Shown here one piece after another: positions 26,574 to 39,279 of a stretch of DNA of 64,000 nt. The stretch is taken from NCBI GenBank assembly GCA_019155185.1, contig CM032808.1, positions 6,996,716 to 7,060,715 on the forward strand, in the 5' to 3' direction. How positions within the stretch are numbered: the first letter of the stretch is position 1; every line of letters begins with the position of its first letter. The notes under the pieces are model-generated. The model saw only the letters and a list, made by a program, of their open reading frames with translations. It ran no database searches and was not told the origin of the DNA. The stretch is from Beaufortia kweichowensis (lineage: Eukaryota; Chordata; Actinopteri; Cypriniformes; Gastromyzontidae). The position numbers and the translations under genes are program-made.

Positions 26574-29500
26574 AATGCTTAGAAGAACAGTGTGCTGCTT
26601 TGATCAGTTTCTGCTTCCTGCGATGATGAATCTCTCATTTGCTCTTGTCCTGCGTCAAGGCCTGGATGGAAGTCTTCAGGGGCGTAAGACAAACAGCGAT
26701 CCGAGCAGCAGCGGGGGGTTGTAGAGGCCCTGGCTTAGCCTTGCTGTACTCAGCCGCTGGGGAGTAAAAGTGAGGAGCTCTGTGGCTATTCTGATCGCTT
26801 ACACAGATGTTTGTCGTCCCTAAAGAGTAAAGGCTATCCCACCTCTGCCCATCTACAGTATATTTCACAGTCTCTCACACCTGGGAGAACGGTTTGAGAG
26901 AGAGACAGAGAACAGAAATGTTGAATGAGCTGTGGATGTACAATTCTATATTCCAGTTATTAATATCAATAACTATCTCTTTTTAAGAACTGTTTGCTCA
27001 TCTACTAGGCTGTAAGCATTTGTAAAGCTTATTCTTTATCATATCACCACATACACAAACTCACGAACACTTACGAACACACACAAAGAAACAATCCATC
27101 AGGAGAAGAAGGCCAAGAGAGATTAGGATAGGAAATGCAGAATTGTCCTGTGCTCTTTTGCTTTCAGAGTTTCGCAAGCAGACATCTGAATCTCTTGCAA
27201 GTCCATTTTAAAGTTATAAGGAAACTTACTTTGTAATGATTATATTATCAAAATAATGCAAATGACCAGACATACTGTAGTTTAATACGGCCTGTCAAGT
27301 GTTAACAAATTTTTAACTTGATGCATTTTGGTAAAAAATAAGTTTAAAATAAAATTTCATCCAAAATGCAAATTCTCTCCTCATGCCATCTCATATATCT
27401 GTATTAAATCATCTGTTAGATCAACACCAAATAATACTTATGGTCTCCTGATGGTATTGCGATCTGTATGTGTACTCGTGGTATATCCGAGTGAACTGCG
27501 TTACTCAAGTCTGAAAGCATCAATAACTAAATATAGTTAAAAATCATGGCTGTAAAAACAGTCTGTTATAATGGCTCCTGATGGAGAATGCCTGGCTAGG
27601 TCATTTAAGTTTGTCGCCTGTGCTTTCCAAAACTCAACTTGTTTACATTCACAATCACTTTTGTAGCTTTTTTCTGTAAATGAGTCATTATAAATAAATG
27701 TCCTTTATAAAACAGATTGTCTCTTTATCTCCTCATCTCTTTCTCTATTCTCCCCCTCCAGCCGCCTCGTCCCCATGCTAAATCACACATACTCTGCAGC
27801 CAGAGCGTCTGGTCACCGACCCAACAGATGGTAGTTAATAGGCTGGTTGTAAAGATACTTATTATTTGGTTTCAGGGCTAAAAGGTTCCATCTCGCTGGT
27901 TGTTAATGTGGGTTATCTGAACTAAATCTGTTGTATTGTTGCAGTGGCCATTTAATCTGGGCTTTTGCTATCTGGCTAAAGCCTCTTTAACCCTTTCACA
28001 CACTGGCGTATGTGTGTCTGACCCCCTCTGACATCCTCATTAACCTCTGCCAGCGCCCCACTGACCTCACACTTGGCCTTCAGAGTCATATTTCTCTCAC
28101 AGAAACACAGGAAAAAAGACATTTAAAAGTCTATTTAATATTGTGCAAAAGCTTTTACCAGAAATACACTTTCAGTTAAACACTCATTCTTTATTGCTAC
28201 TATTTTTCACATTAATAATAATAGTAGTAATTTTAGCTTCTTCATATTTTTTGTGGGAATTTACACAACAATGTTTTTTAACTAAAAATGGAAAACTTTT
28301 TATGCCTTTTGGCTGTTAATTTTTACAACAGCAGCATTTTTGGGACTTAAAAATGCAAACTTTAAAAGTGATGCCATTAACGTCTCTGTGCAGACCACTG
28401 ACATGGTGTGCATAATACAGTGTTTTTTTGTATATTTAGTCATTCTTGACACTGTTTGTACTTTTTTAGAACATTGTTGTTGTGTTAACAGGTAACAATT
28501 ACTTTATGTTATTATTATTATCTGTTTTGTGGTATAACAAGTGCCACAATTATATAATTTATTTTTGTCCTTCTAATATTTATTGGAGTGTCAGACTATC
28601 ACTGTACATCACAGTCAGTAACAGTTAACCCTCCATAGACACATTTTATGAAGCAGACTACAGCAAACACACACACATCTCTGCATCATTGCCTTCATGT
28701 CGTATATTTATCCACCTGCAGAGGCTGTAAAAGTCTGCTGTGTTGCCTTTACGCATATGTGACTCATCCCATGACCTCTGGTAACACAGAGAACAAGAGA
28801 AGCAGTGTTGGCCAACATCTCACTGGGTTAAACAGAGAAGCACACGAGTATACAGTCCTCCTCCAGCCATGTGGGGAGAGAAGATCTTTTCCCTTCACTG
28901 ATAGTCAGCCAAAGCAAACAGAGCAAATGGACAGAATAGGAGGAATGCACTGAATACACATTCTTAGGTTAAGCCAGAGGATGTCGAATTATCTTATTAA
29001 CATCTTATATCACGTCTCCGGTTTTCCTAATCGCTAAATGCTTCCTTTTTAGCATCTGATCTTTATCTGATAAAACATGTTTGGAATAATCTAACCACAC
29101 AGTGTCGGATCCAAGACATATTCCAGTTTTAATTTAAAGAGTTTATTCTTCCAGACTTTTGTGCTTCCAGCTTCACTTTTGGATGCATTTCATAGCAGCT
29201 GGATGTAGAGTAAAAACAAGCTTGTATTACTGAAATCTGCATACAATCGCGTTTATGCTTAAGTGGTACAAAATGTTTGTCTGTTGAATGTCAACTATTA
29301 GTCTGGAAAGATGAAAAAGCAAGACCTCTAAAACCAAACTGACAGCTTTGTGTCATCCATCCTAACAATCCTAGCCACCAGATGTATAGTTTAGTTTACC
29401 CCGAAACAAAAAAATCTATTTATTCACCTTCAGAATCAGTTCAAACAGTTCAAAGATGACAGAAAAACATTATAAAACTCCCAGATGTCTATATGACTCA

Positions 29501-30169
29501 TGTGGTACGATCCAAGTCTTCTGAAGTTGTACAAAAGCTGAAATGCAAGTCATTTGCTGATCATCTTCCCCCTACATTGAGCACCACAGAGTCAGAATTG
29601 TCTTTTTTGGATCATTTAATACTGATTTATTTTGACATCTTGTGTCAAAAAGCCACACAAACTGGCTACAAGACTAAAGCTTAGATGCTTTTCAAAGTCC
29701 TTGTTCTTCTGTCTGTTATAAATTCTTCTCATTATCAAATTTGGACATCCACCCACTCTCCGGGTTGTTGGCTACAGGTTTCTCCATCTTTGATAAGTTA
29801 CATATCCAGTGTTGTTAGACCCCCTTCCCCTCTCTTGTTTAATTTCCACTTCCTGCTTTATTCTTGGCCTAATCCAAACGAAAGACAGCTGTGCGGCCGA
29901 GCGAGGAGGCGGGTTATTTGAGAGAGGGAGCAAGAGAGAAAGTGACCTCTTCAACTGTTTTAACAGATTGTGGGAACCAGCGAGAGCAGTGTGGAGCACT
30001 ACCAATGCAAGGCCATGTTTCAGCCTTCTGTGCGCGATTTCTGGCCAGGTTTAAACTGTCGGGCTGTAAGCTTCAGATCACAGTAAGAATTATTTGCTTT
30101 GTGTGTGCCGGTGTTCTTTCGATTTGTCCTACCTTGTCAGATTGTGCTACCCCATATACAAAAGTATTA

Positions 30170-30661
30170 GGGCCGGGTTACACAGAACGCGTTTTTCCAT
30201 TTAGATGAGCTACTTTTCTATTGTTTTTTATGTAAACATAACGCGTCAGACGTACGTCTTTGAACGCTCCCGTGTCGCGTCCTTAGTAGTTTCTTGCGCA
30301 TGAGCGCCGCGTTTTTAAAACGGCGTGTCATTTGCTAGCTGCGCAGCTCGTCAATGTCAGTTCCAGAACAGCGGGCCAATCAGGAAACCCTGGAGGCGGG
30401 GCAAACATTCCCAGCTCTTGTTTAAAGTTTTTTTTTATTTTTTTTATTTTTTTTTGTTAGTATCAATTTCCAGCATATGATATACAAGTACTGAACAAAT
30501 ATAAACTACAACAAAGAAATATAAAGCTCTTGTTTAAAGTAGCAAGTTGGCATGGTAACTGTAGCGCGTCATTCACGTTCGACCTGCGCTTTTTTAAACC
30601 ATTCCTGAGGGCAGCGTCTTGCGTTTTTAGACGCAAAGACGCGTTCTATGTGAATTGCCAC
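30170..30661. mobile_element. Harbinger-like MITE with TTA target duplication
   Basis: The left end GGGCCGGGTTACACAGAACG and the inverted right end GTGGCAATTCACATAGAACG match in about 15 of 22 positions, and the inner ACAnAGAACGCG portion is nearly exact. TTA flanks both ends (30167-30169 and 30662-30664), the 3-bp duplication expected of PIF/Harbinger elements. No transposase frame, so non-autonomous. Locally GC-richer than its surroundings. It is interrupted by a 97-bp insert at 30428-30524. Confidence 0.72.
30428..30524 (-). mobile_element. Poly(A)-tailed retro-insert with 15-bp target duplication, nested in the MITE
   Basis: The insert begins on the + strand with a T-rich tract (a poly(A) tail when read on the minus strand) and holds about 65 bp of body. 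The bases AGCTCTTGTTTAAAG occur at 30413-30427 and again at 30525-30539, exactly flanking it. Tail plus long target duplication is the signature of LINE-driven target-primed reverse transcription. The body is too short to assign to a source. Confidence 0.8.
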
Positions 30662-32814
30662 TTACATGTACATTTATGCGTTTGCAAAGCTACTTACAAT
30701 GCATAAAATTTCTTCATGAATATGTATGTTCCTTTGAAATCGAACACATAACCTTTGCACCGCGCGTAAAACATATGTGAAAATAGCTTTTATAAATATA
30801 GATTTAGCACAAAATGTATAAAGACGTACCTTTAGCTAAATGCAGAGAAAACATCTGACTCATTCAGAGGGTTCTGTAAGCTACGCATTCACATATGAAC
30901 CCTTGTTTCTTTTTCCTACACATACAGAACTTTTGATTAAATCCTGTTCCGAGGTCATTCCTTCAAAAAGTTCATGTTGTATTGAGCGAGTGTAGTGTAC
31001 TCTTGCAGAGAACTTAAAAGGCTTTGGTAGGACTCCCCTGGGGAAGCTTCGACTCGGTGTCTGGTCTCCTCTGGACTTGTTCTGGCTTCATAAGAGGAGG
31101 TGGGGGGAAATCGTCTGTACCGCGTCCCCTCTCCTCTGCAGGGTCACAGGGATCAGGGCACAGAGTAAGTCCTACACATGCTGGCTCAGACAGGACATTT
31201 TTCTCTCGCAGCAAGGCTCTGGAGACAACAGGGACCATCTCCCAGATGGGCTTCAGAAGAATCCACTCCCACAGCAGATGTTATAATACTATAGCTGTGG
31301 ACATCATGGTCTGAAGACTGAGAGATTGTTCCTTTATACAACGGACTAAAACCTTGGTGAAATTTACTACACACATGCACAACATTAAGCAAACAATGAT
31401 GATCAATTTTGCCAAAAACACCAGACTAGCTGTTTTTTTCATAGATCAAAACAATTCAGTCTGAACATCATGTTCACTTTGTAATATAATGAGAAAGAGA
31501 TTTTTATTAGTGGAATGAGAATTAATACTATATATATAATGTTTTTACAAATAATCATCTGTATGAAACGTTTCTAAAAACTCATATCTTTCTTTTGATT
31601 TTAGCTGTTAAATATAACCAAAACGTGTTCTTGACGGATTTCATGAGATTTACAAAATAACTTTTTTGAGTCTCTCCAGATCTCTCCAGATCCAGGCCAC
31701 AATAAAGATTCACAATATTCTACGGAAGGAAAGAATATCTTATTCAACGCTGATGCCAATGCTAAACAATTCCTCTCTGGTTCACCCATGGTAACCCACG
31801 TCCAAGTTAATCATTCCCATAGTGCAGGCGTCTGTCATGCTTTTGAAGAACAGTGTGAGCAGAAGATGATTCTGCAGATATTAGTGTACAGGCCAGCTGC
31901 GATCAATAATGCAATCTCAGGACTTCATGCATCATGAGAAATACAGTATCAGTGACATAGTGAACTTTGCAAATGTCACATGTGGTATTACTGCTTGCAT
32001 TTTCAATGCATGTGATTCGATGGGCTGAAATAATTTTCCAGATTGACTGGTCACAAGCACTTTGGAAAGTCACACTTGCCCTCTGCTTAAGATGAGTAAG
32101 TTCTTCATCTACCGTAGTCAGATGAGTTACATTCATAAGCATGCTGGGAGTCGTCCTGGCCATGCTGCTGTAAAGCAATGTTTTGATTTCAGGTTAAGTC
32201 TGGTATATTTACCGCTTATTACTGTTTTGCAAGTTGTATAATATAATAAAATGAATATAATTCACGCTGCTGTAATATATGAGGATGTGTGTTTGCTGTA
32301 ATATATGATTTTTCCAATTAGTTTTAATAGCATTTTTTATTTGTGTGCATTTTTGTCCTTATTTATAGATCAGTAAAAAGTAGACAGGAAAATAGTTGTG
32401 AGAGAGGTGTAATGGTCCAAAACATGACACAGGCCAGATTCAAGCTCTTAAATGTCATGAAGATTAGCACAACCCACTATGCCAGACTTCATAACCTTAA
32501 ATTTAGTCTTAAAATAACTGCCCTGAATTCAACTAAAAGAGTAAGAGTTCGAAAAAAAAAAAAAAAAGTTTAAATGTAAAATAAAGGTCCATTATGCAGG
32601 AACCACAAACTCAAGAATATACTGTATGCATGAGTTCCCAGCATGCACTGCATCATTAGAATCAGTTCGAATGTTATTTGTGTTATTTATTTGATAGTTT
32701 GCTGCTTTGATTGGTTGATGCATTGTGTTTTTTTGTCTTTTACTCTTTCAAAGCTCATCTTATAATATATAAATTATAATGTGTTTTTTGATAATCACAA
32801 TTATTGTGGTAAAA

Positions 32815-33140
32815 AATGTCTGTAATTTTAACAGAAAAATAATGTAAAAATGCTACAGTAAAGACCTGTTAATTGATTACTAGTGAAAAACCTTTACATA
32901 TAGAGTAAAATACTGTAAAAGATTTAACAAAATATTACATTTAATTATACTGTACAATTATGTAAAATGTAAGATTTTTACAAAACATTTGTATAATTCA
33001 TAAAAGTTTGCCACCATGTTTTTTTTACAGTTATTAACTGCTAAATTGTATACATGCTTCCTATATTTTTAACGGAGAGTTACTGGCAACTGCAGCTGCC
33101 GGTATTTCACCGTAAAAACAAAATTTTTTTTACAGTGTAT
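32815..33140. repeat. Degenerate fish repeat (ACTGGCAACTGCAGCTGCC core)
   Basis: Contains AGTTACTGGCAACTGCAGC followed by TGCCGGTATTTCACCGTAAA and many TGTAAAA/TTTTACA segments. I recognise it as an interspersed teleost repeat but cannot give a superfamily. Ends approximate. Confidence 0.45.
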
Positions 33141-33305
33141 TAAATGGTGAGGTCCATATGTGTATGGTTGAAAGTCCTGTTTTTTGTTATTATAGACTAT
33201 AGAATATAGATTTTACAAAATATAGTTTTTTTGAAGTACCACTAGTCCACTACAATGGTGTTACTCTGGCTATCTGCCTGTATTGTCTATTAGATGGGAA
33301 ATTGA

Positions 33306-33652
33306 ATAGATATAGATATATAGATAGAAAAAGGTATAGATATAGATAATAGATAATAGATATAGACAAATACAGGTATAATATAGATATAGATAATATA
33401 GATAGAAAAAGATAGATATAGATAGATATAGATAATAGATATAGACATACATATATAGACAATATAGATAAATAAAGGTACATATATAGATAATAGATAT
33501 AGACATAGATAATAGATATAGACACAGATATAGATAAAGACATAGATAATAGATATAGATAGATAAAGGCATAGATATAGATAATAGATATAGATAGATA
33601 AAGGTATAAATATAGATTTAGACACAGATATAGATATATGTAGGTATAGATA
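33306..33652. repeat. (ATAGAT)-type tandem repeat
   Basis: Irregular tandem array of TAGATA/ATAGAC units. It produces open frames rich in Tyr, Leu, Ser and Ile on the minus strand, which are repeat artefacts. Confidence 0.92.
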
Positions 33653-33765
33653 TTCAGTTTAAACTAAGTAAAAAATGTATAAGCAACTGAAAGTCAAAGT
33701 TCAATCAAAAATAAAACTTGTTAAAAAATGTAAGCTTAAACAACCAACTTCATTTCATTCTTTCC

Positions 33766-33887
33766 TGTAGATTAGTTGGTAAGAGCCCTGCTAAGGCCAA
33801 GGTGATGGGTTCAATCCCAGTTATTGAACATGCTCATAAAAATATAGTATAATTCATGTAAGCCACTTGCATAAATGTAAAATATAA
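33766..33887 (+). mobile_element. tRNA-derived SINE, HE1-like
   Basis: A-box-like TTAGTTGGTAAGAGC and B-box-like GGGTTCAATCCC at the expected spacing, then a degraded tail with GTAAGCCACTTGCATAAATG. The pairing needed for a working tRNA is not evident. Confidence 0.65.
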
Positions 33888-34670
33888 TGACTAATATTAA
33901 GGCAGCACAGACACCTAATATTTTCACTTAAACTGTTTTTTTTACAATATGTTTTACCCACACAGCTGTTGACACCATCTACAGATAAAACAGATTACTG
34001 CTTCCATTACCCATAACCCTTTGTAATGTCAGAGAGTCAGACAGACACAGAAGTAGTTTTCTGTCTGTCTGCGCTCAGCAGTGTTGGCAGTGGAATGATG
34101 CTTACGCAATGTCCTGGCTGCAGATAGAGAAGAACAAGAACCACCTGTCTGTCTGTCAGCAGACCCTTGACTCCAGCCATCCATTCAGCCAAGATAAACT
34201 TATTACACTCGGGCCAGAGGTCTCTACCTATCCTCCCGTACTCATCACTATATACAGAGGCCGGATGCCGCAAGGATCATTGTAAACAAAAGGACTTGAG
34301 GATGTGCTCTCTAAACACACATCCTTGTGTAACATTTTTATTGACCACTTTTTCCATCCCTCCACTCAAAAGTCTGTACAGTTTACTGGAGTAGTCCGAA
34401 TAGGAGTGTGCATTGGTATGTTACAGTTTATCGTGTGTCTGAGACCTAACCACAGCTCCTACACATGTAAAGTATACACACAGCCTGATGCTGGTCCTTA
34501 GCTGGCAGACGATGAAATAAATAGAGTTTTTACGAGACTGTCCGGCAGCAGACTTGCAAAGAGGCAGACTGGAAACAGTAAAGATTTCATCCTGTGATTA
34601 CGCTGTTATTTGCAACATTCTAGTAAATGTGAAAGAAATTGCCTGTTGAAAAGTGTTTGGATTGTGTTGT

Positions 34671-36320
34671 TGTCTATGCTGGTCTATATGTCTAGACAAT
34701 ATGTCTAAGATACATGTCTGTGCTTATCTATGTTTCTAAGATTGTGTGTATGTCTAGACTACATGTCTATGCTGATCTACATGTCAAAGTATGTATCTAT
34801 CTATGCTGATCTATGCATATAGATATAGATACAGTATAAAGGTATATGCTGTCTATGTGTCTAAGCTATATGCCTATGCTCATCTACATATCAAAGGTAA
34901 ATTTCTATGTTGGTCTGTATGTCCGAGCTGTATGTTTATGCCGGTCTGCATGTCCGAGCTATGCTAGTCTATATGTCTGAGCTATATGTCTATGCTCGTC
35001 TATATGTCAGATCTGAACGTCTATGCTGGTCTGTATGTCTGAGTTTAATGTTTATGCTGGTCTATATGTCCAAGTTATATGTATATGCTGGTCTATATGT
35101 CCAAACTGTATGTTTATGCTGGTCTATATGTCCGAGTTATATGTATATGCTGGTCTATATGTCCAAACTGTATGTATATGCTGGTCTATATGTCCAAACT
35201 GTATGTTTATGCTGGTCTATATGTCCCAGCTATATGTATATGCTGGTCTATACATCTCAGCACATGTCTATGCTAGTCTACACTTCCGAGGTAAGTTTGT
35301 CTATGCTGGTCTACATGTCTGAACTAAATGTTTATGTTCATCTATATGTCCAAGCTATATGTCTATGCTGGTCTATATGTCTGAGTTATATGTATATGCT
35401 GGTCTATATGTCCAAACTGTATGTTTATGATGGTCTATACGTCTCAGCTATGTCTATGCTAGTCTACACTTCCGAGGTAAGTTTGTCTATGCTGGTCTAC
35501 ATGTCTGAACTAAATGTTTATGTTCATCTATATGTCCAAGCTATATGTCTATGCTGGTCTGTATGTCTGAGTTTAATGTCTATGCTGGTCTATATGTCTG
35601 AGTTATATGTATATGCTGGTCTATATGTCCAAACTGTATGTTTATGCTGGTCTATATGTCCCAGCTATATGTATATGCTGGTCTATACATCTCAGCACAT
35701 GTCTATGCTAGTCTACACTTCCGAGGTAAGTTGGTCTTTGATGGTCTACATGCCTGAACTAAATGTTTATGTTCATCTATATGTCCAAGCTATATGTCTA
35801 TGCTGGTCTGTATGTCTGAGTTTAATGTTTATGCTGGTCTATATGTCCGAGTTATATGTATATGCTGGTCTATATGTCCAAACTGTATGTTTATGCTGGT
35901 CTATATGTCCCAGCTATATGTATATGCTGGTCTATACGTCTCAGCTATGTCTATGCTAGTCTACATTTCCGAGGTAAGTTTGTCTATGATGGTCTACATG
36001 CCTGAACTAAATGTTTATGTTCATCTATATGTCCAAGCTATATGTCTATGCTGGTCTGTATGTCTGAGCTCAATGTCTATGCTGGTCTATACTGTATGTC
36101 CAAGCTGTATGTCTATACTCATCTATATGTCCAAACTATGTGTCCATGGTGGACTATATGTCCAAGCTTTATGTCTATGTTGGTCTATATGTCTAAGCTA
36201 TATGTTTAAAATGTATGTTTATGCTGGTCTTTATTTCTAAATGTCTAAACCACATATTTAACATAAATGTCTTTTCTGGTCTTTATGTCCAAGCTATATG
36301 TATAGGCTGGACTATACGTG
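34671..36320. repeat. 31-bp minisatellite array with 248-bp higher-order repeats
   Basis: About 50 units based on TATGCTGGTCTATATGTCC followed by AAACTGTATGTT; sampled unit starts lie 31 bp apart (for example 35115 and 35146). A distinctive block containing TGCTAGTCTACACTTCCGAG recurs at 35271, 35458, 35706 and 35954. The last two intervals are 248 bp, equal to eight units. Because 31 is not a multiple of three and the unit has no stop in any frame, a 350-codon open frame runs through from 34907 to 35959. The peptide has a 31-residue period and is not considered a gene. Confidence 0.93.
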
Positions 36321-39279
36321 AATTCAAACTGGTCTTTCGTAGCACAGTGTGAAGTTTTTGCCATAGGATTTTTCTTCTAAAAACAGCATGAATTTTCAGA
36401 TGAAATTAGTTTCAGAGAAGATAACCCTCCCTTTTTAAGTAAACTTTTCTTAGCTCCCAGAAGAACAGGATTTTTCCCTCTGCTAAGAGTAGCTGCTGAA
36501 AGTGGAGGCAAGTGTATATTCACAGTGTGGGAGGTGGTTATGTCATCCTTCTCTTGGGGAGTTACCATGCTGCTGAAGTGTTGTTAGGTAACTGCAGCAC
36601 AGCCTTTAGTGTCAACCAACCTAACAAGCAGAACTTCAAATCCATCTGTTACATCTGATCATCAGACTCAGAACCTGCAGTGCAGGGATCAGATCTGCCT
36701 GTTTAACTCACACCAGTCAGTTTGCTGTAAGCTAGCCCAACCCGAGAGAACCTCAGCACTGAAACTTCAGACAAGTCATTGTTCCTGCCTTTATGTGCAG
36801 CTTATGTCCAGTGGCAAGGATGGATCATGGACTGGATCAATGAGGTCAGTGGTTCAGAGTCCCAGAATACCAAGAAAAACCCAGAAATAAGTTTCTACAG
36901 ATCATAAACTGGAGAAAGAACTTGAATGTGTGCCATGGACTGCTGGCACAATGTGAAGCAAAGAAATGAGAAATGTTATCTGCTCCTGGCCATTCTTCAG
37001 AACTAAGGCCCTGTTTCAAACTGAGCAGTTAATGTTGACTTGTGGACTTCTCTCACGCAGGTCTGTGAAGTTCATGACACCGCAGGGTATCCCATTGATC
37101 ATTTAAAGTTCCAGAACGGTGCCCATGAACTCTCCCTTTTGCAACCGCAGTGCTCCCTTGAGGCATCTTTTTGCTGAAGCCGGACTAATGCAGAATTTAT
37201 GTCGTACTAGTACCAGGGATAATAAATATGCTGTAAGTTCTGCCTTTCAAACAAGCCAATAATCAATTGATAAAGACTGATATTATCTGGGGAGGCACTT
37301 TGCACTTGCCAACTTGTGTGCATGCTTAGTAGCTAAAGAGATATTAAAAAGTGAATTTTTTAATTGATTTACTTGTTGATTGGAAATATGTTGTTTATTT
37401 ATGATTTTAGCCAAAGATTTTAGATATGTCTTTCCCCATTCAAGCGAATAGGACTGTGATGTTGGTATGACTGAAATAGCTGCCCAGGGACGTTACAAAC
37501 ATGACCGCCGAGTGAATCGACTTCCCTAAAGGGATTTTGCTATTTCCTAGCAGTCCATAAGGCAAAGTGCCTTCTGAACGCCTTAATGCTTTGATGTTGT
37601 ACATTAGTTGTAGCACATCATCATATTTTGCAGAGTATTACACTTATGAAGAGGAACCTTCAAGGAACCTTAAAATGTATTGTAATTGACTCAAAATTCT
37701 TCTTACAATAGGCTTACTGGTTCTTACAAAAACTTCCTCAGAAGTTCCTCAGAAAACTGTAAAAAGATGCCTTGAGGTCCTCCTGATGTTTCCGCTGGTG
37801 TGGCACGTGAAGAACCTCTAATGGTTCCTCAAGAATCTGTTCATTTTCACAGTGCAACCTGACAGTTTATTTCGCATATCTGAAATATGATTTGCAATAT
37901 GCAACAAGAGGGACATTTGGAGAAAGGGAGAAATAAAAGTGAAAGCACCACACGCTGATTCATCACGAGGTTGGGAGGTCATGCCTGATGAACGATGTTA
38001 ATCATGACATGATCACAATGGTGAATGTGGAAAGGGGGAGGTGTTGAAACTTCTGCTTTTGATTTCTGCTCTGATCCGAACATGTTCTGGGTCAATTCCG
38101 CATCTTCTTTTGAAAGAACAAACAGGGCCGCATTATGCACTTCTGAGAACATCCGCCGCTGAACGGTCACGCTATACACAAACGCATTACATTCTGTGTA
38201 TAGTGTAGATATGTGTATCTCTGAGCAAAAGACAGAGAAAACAAAGAAAAGCGTTCATTTAATTTCAACAGTATGAACCTACCGTCATAATGTCAGTGTA
38301 ATAGCTTATTTAGGTTGTCTTGATTCAGATAAGACAGCATGTGGTTTCAACTCGTTTTAAATACAATTCTCTACTAAATTATCTCATTTACCCTTGGACT
38401 ATGCATAATCATAGTCTCAAAAATACACAATAAAGATGATGAACACAGATATTAACGTTACATAAAAATCAAATTATAGCTATTTATAAGGTTTGTCATT
38501 CCACTTATTAATTTCTAACAGCAAACATAATGATAGCAAAGATCAGATAAGTTCATCTGTCTACAGTAAACCAGTTTTCCTTGGAAATTAGCAGGATACA
38601 TGCATGAAGATTATGTAAGCAGACTCTCCACGGCTCCTCTGGGTCCAACAGCGATGTCATTATTTATAGATAACAGAGAAGGGTAAAACTGAGGTCATTA
38701 CCATCAACAGATCTCAGGTCAGCTCCTAGAGACAAAGTGTGGTTTGGGGTTTTTACTTTTTTACCTAATGGAGATATATTTAAAATATAAGGTTTATTTT
38801 CTGGGCACAAAGATGGATCCCATAAGGCAGTTTATTTACACAAGGTTATAAATATTTCTTCATTCTGCTGAAAAAATCTAAATAGTCCCCAAGAGCAGTT
38901 TTAGAGAAGTCAGAAAAACAGAACTATATTGGTTTTCCTGAATTTATCCTCAGCTGACATAAAAAAGCACCTTCAGCATGAGATCTTGAGTCATGAGTTC
39001 GGTCAGTACTCGTGCTGGAATAGGTATTTAGCGACAAAAAAAGCCATCTTAAACAAACAGTATTTAGCATAAAACATTAAATAGTTCAATTTAACGTTAC
39101 CCAAAATCATTTGCCTATTGCAGAAATATGTCATAACACTTTCAATTTTACATTCTGTTTCAAAACAAACACATATTGCAAGTTTAAAGAATGGTTCCGT
39201 AAAACAAACAACCTCTCATTTAGGTTAAAACATCCATTCACATCTACACACATTTAAAGCCACACATCAATAAAAACGA
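36321..39279. other. Intergenic sequence left of the pten 3' end
   Basis: Unique AT-rich sequence without recognisable genes or strong repeats. Short open frames near 36609-36890 and 37979-38179 have no family features. Confidence 0.5.

Larger units (their letters stand above)
15785..39279. other. Convergent rnls-pten intergenic region
   Basis: About 23 kb between the two 3' ends (the first 350 bp is rnls 3'UTR). I found no credible coding gene. All moderate open frames are explained by tandem repeats or lack family resemblance. Itemised separately: MITEs, SINEs, micro- and minisatellites and the nested insertion at 30.2 kb. Between them lie unique, less AT-rich islands (17165-17450, 18780-19700, 26585-26880, 27740-28100), which are candidate non-coding conserved elements without direct support. 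Confidence 0.6.

Noticed and set aside
33250..33625. Minus-strand open frames rich in Tyr, Leu, Ser and Ile (97-111 codons)
   Set aside because: Translation of the TAGATA tandem repeat; three overlapping frames are all open, as expected of a repeat.
34907..35959. 350-codon open frame, the longest in the window
   Set aside because: It is the 31-bp minisatellite read through. The peptide is a 31-residue periodic string without any family signature, and other frames of the array are open as well.
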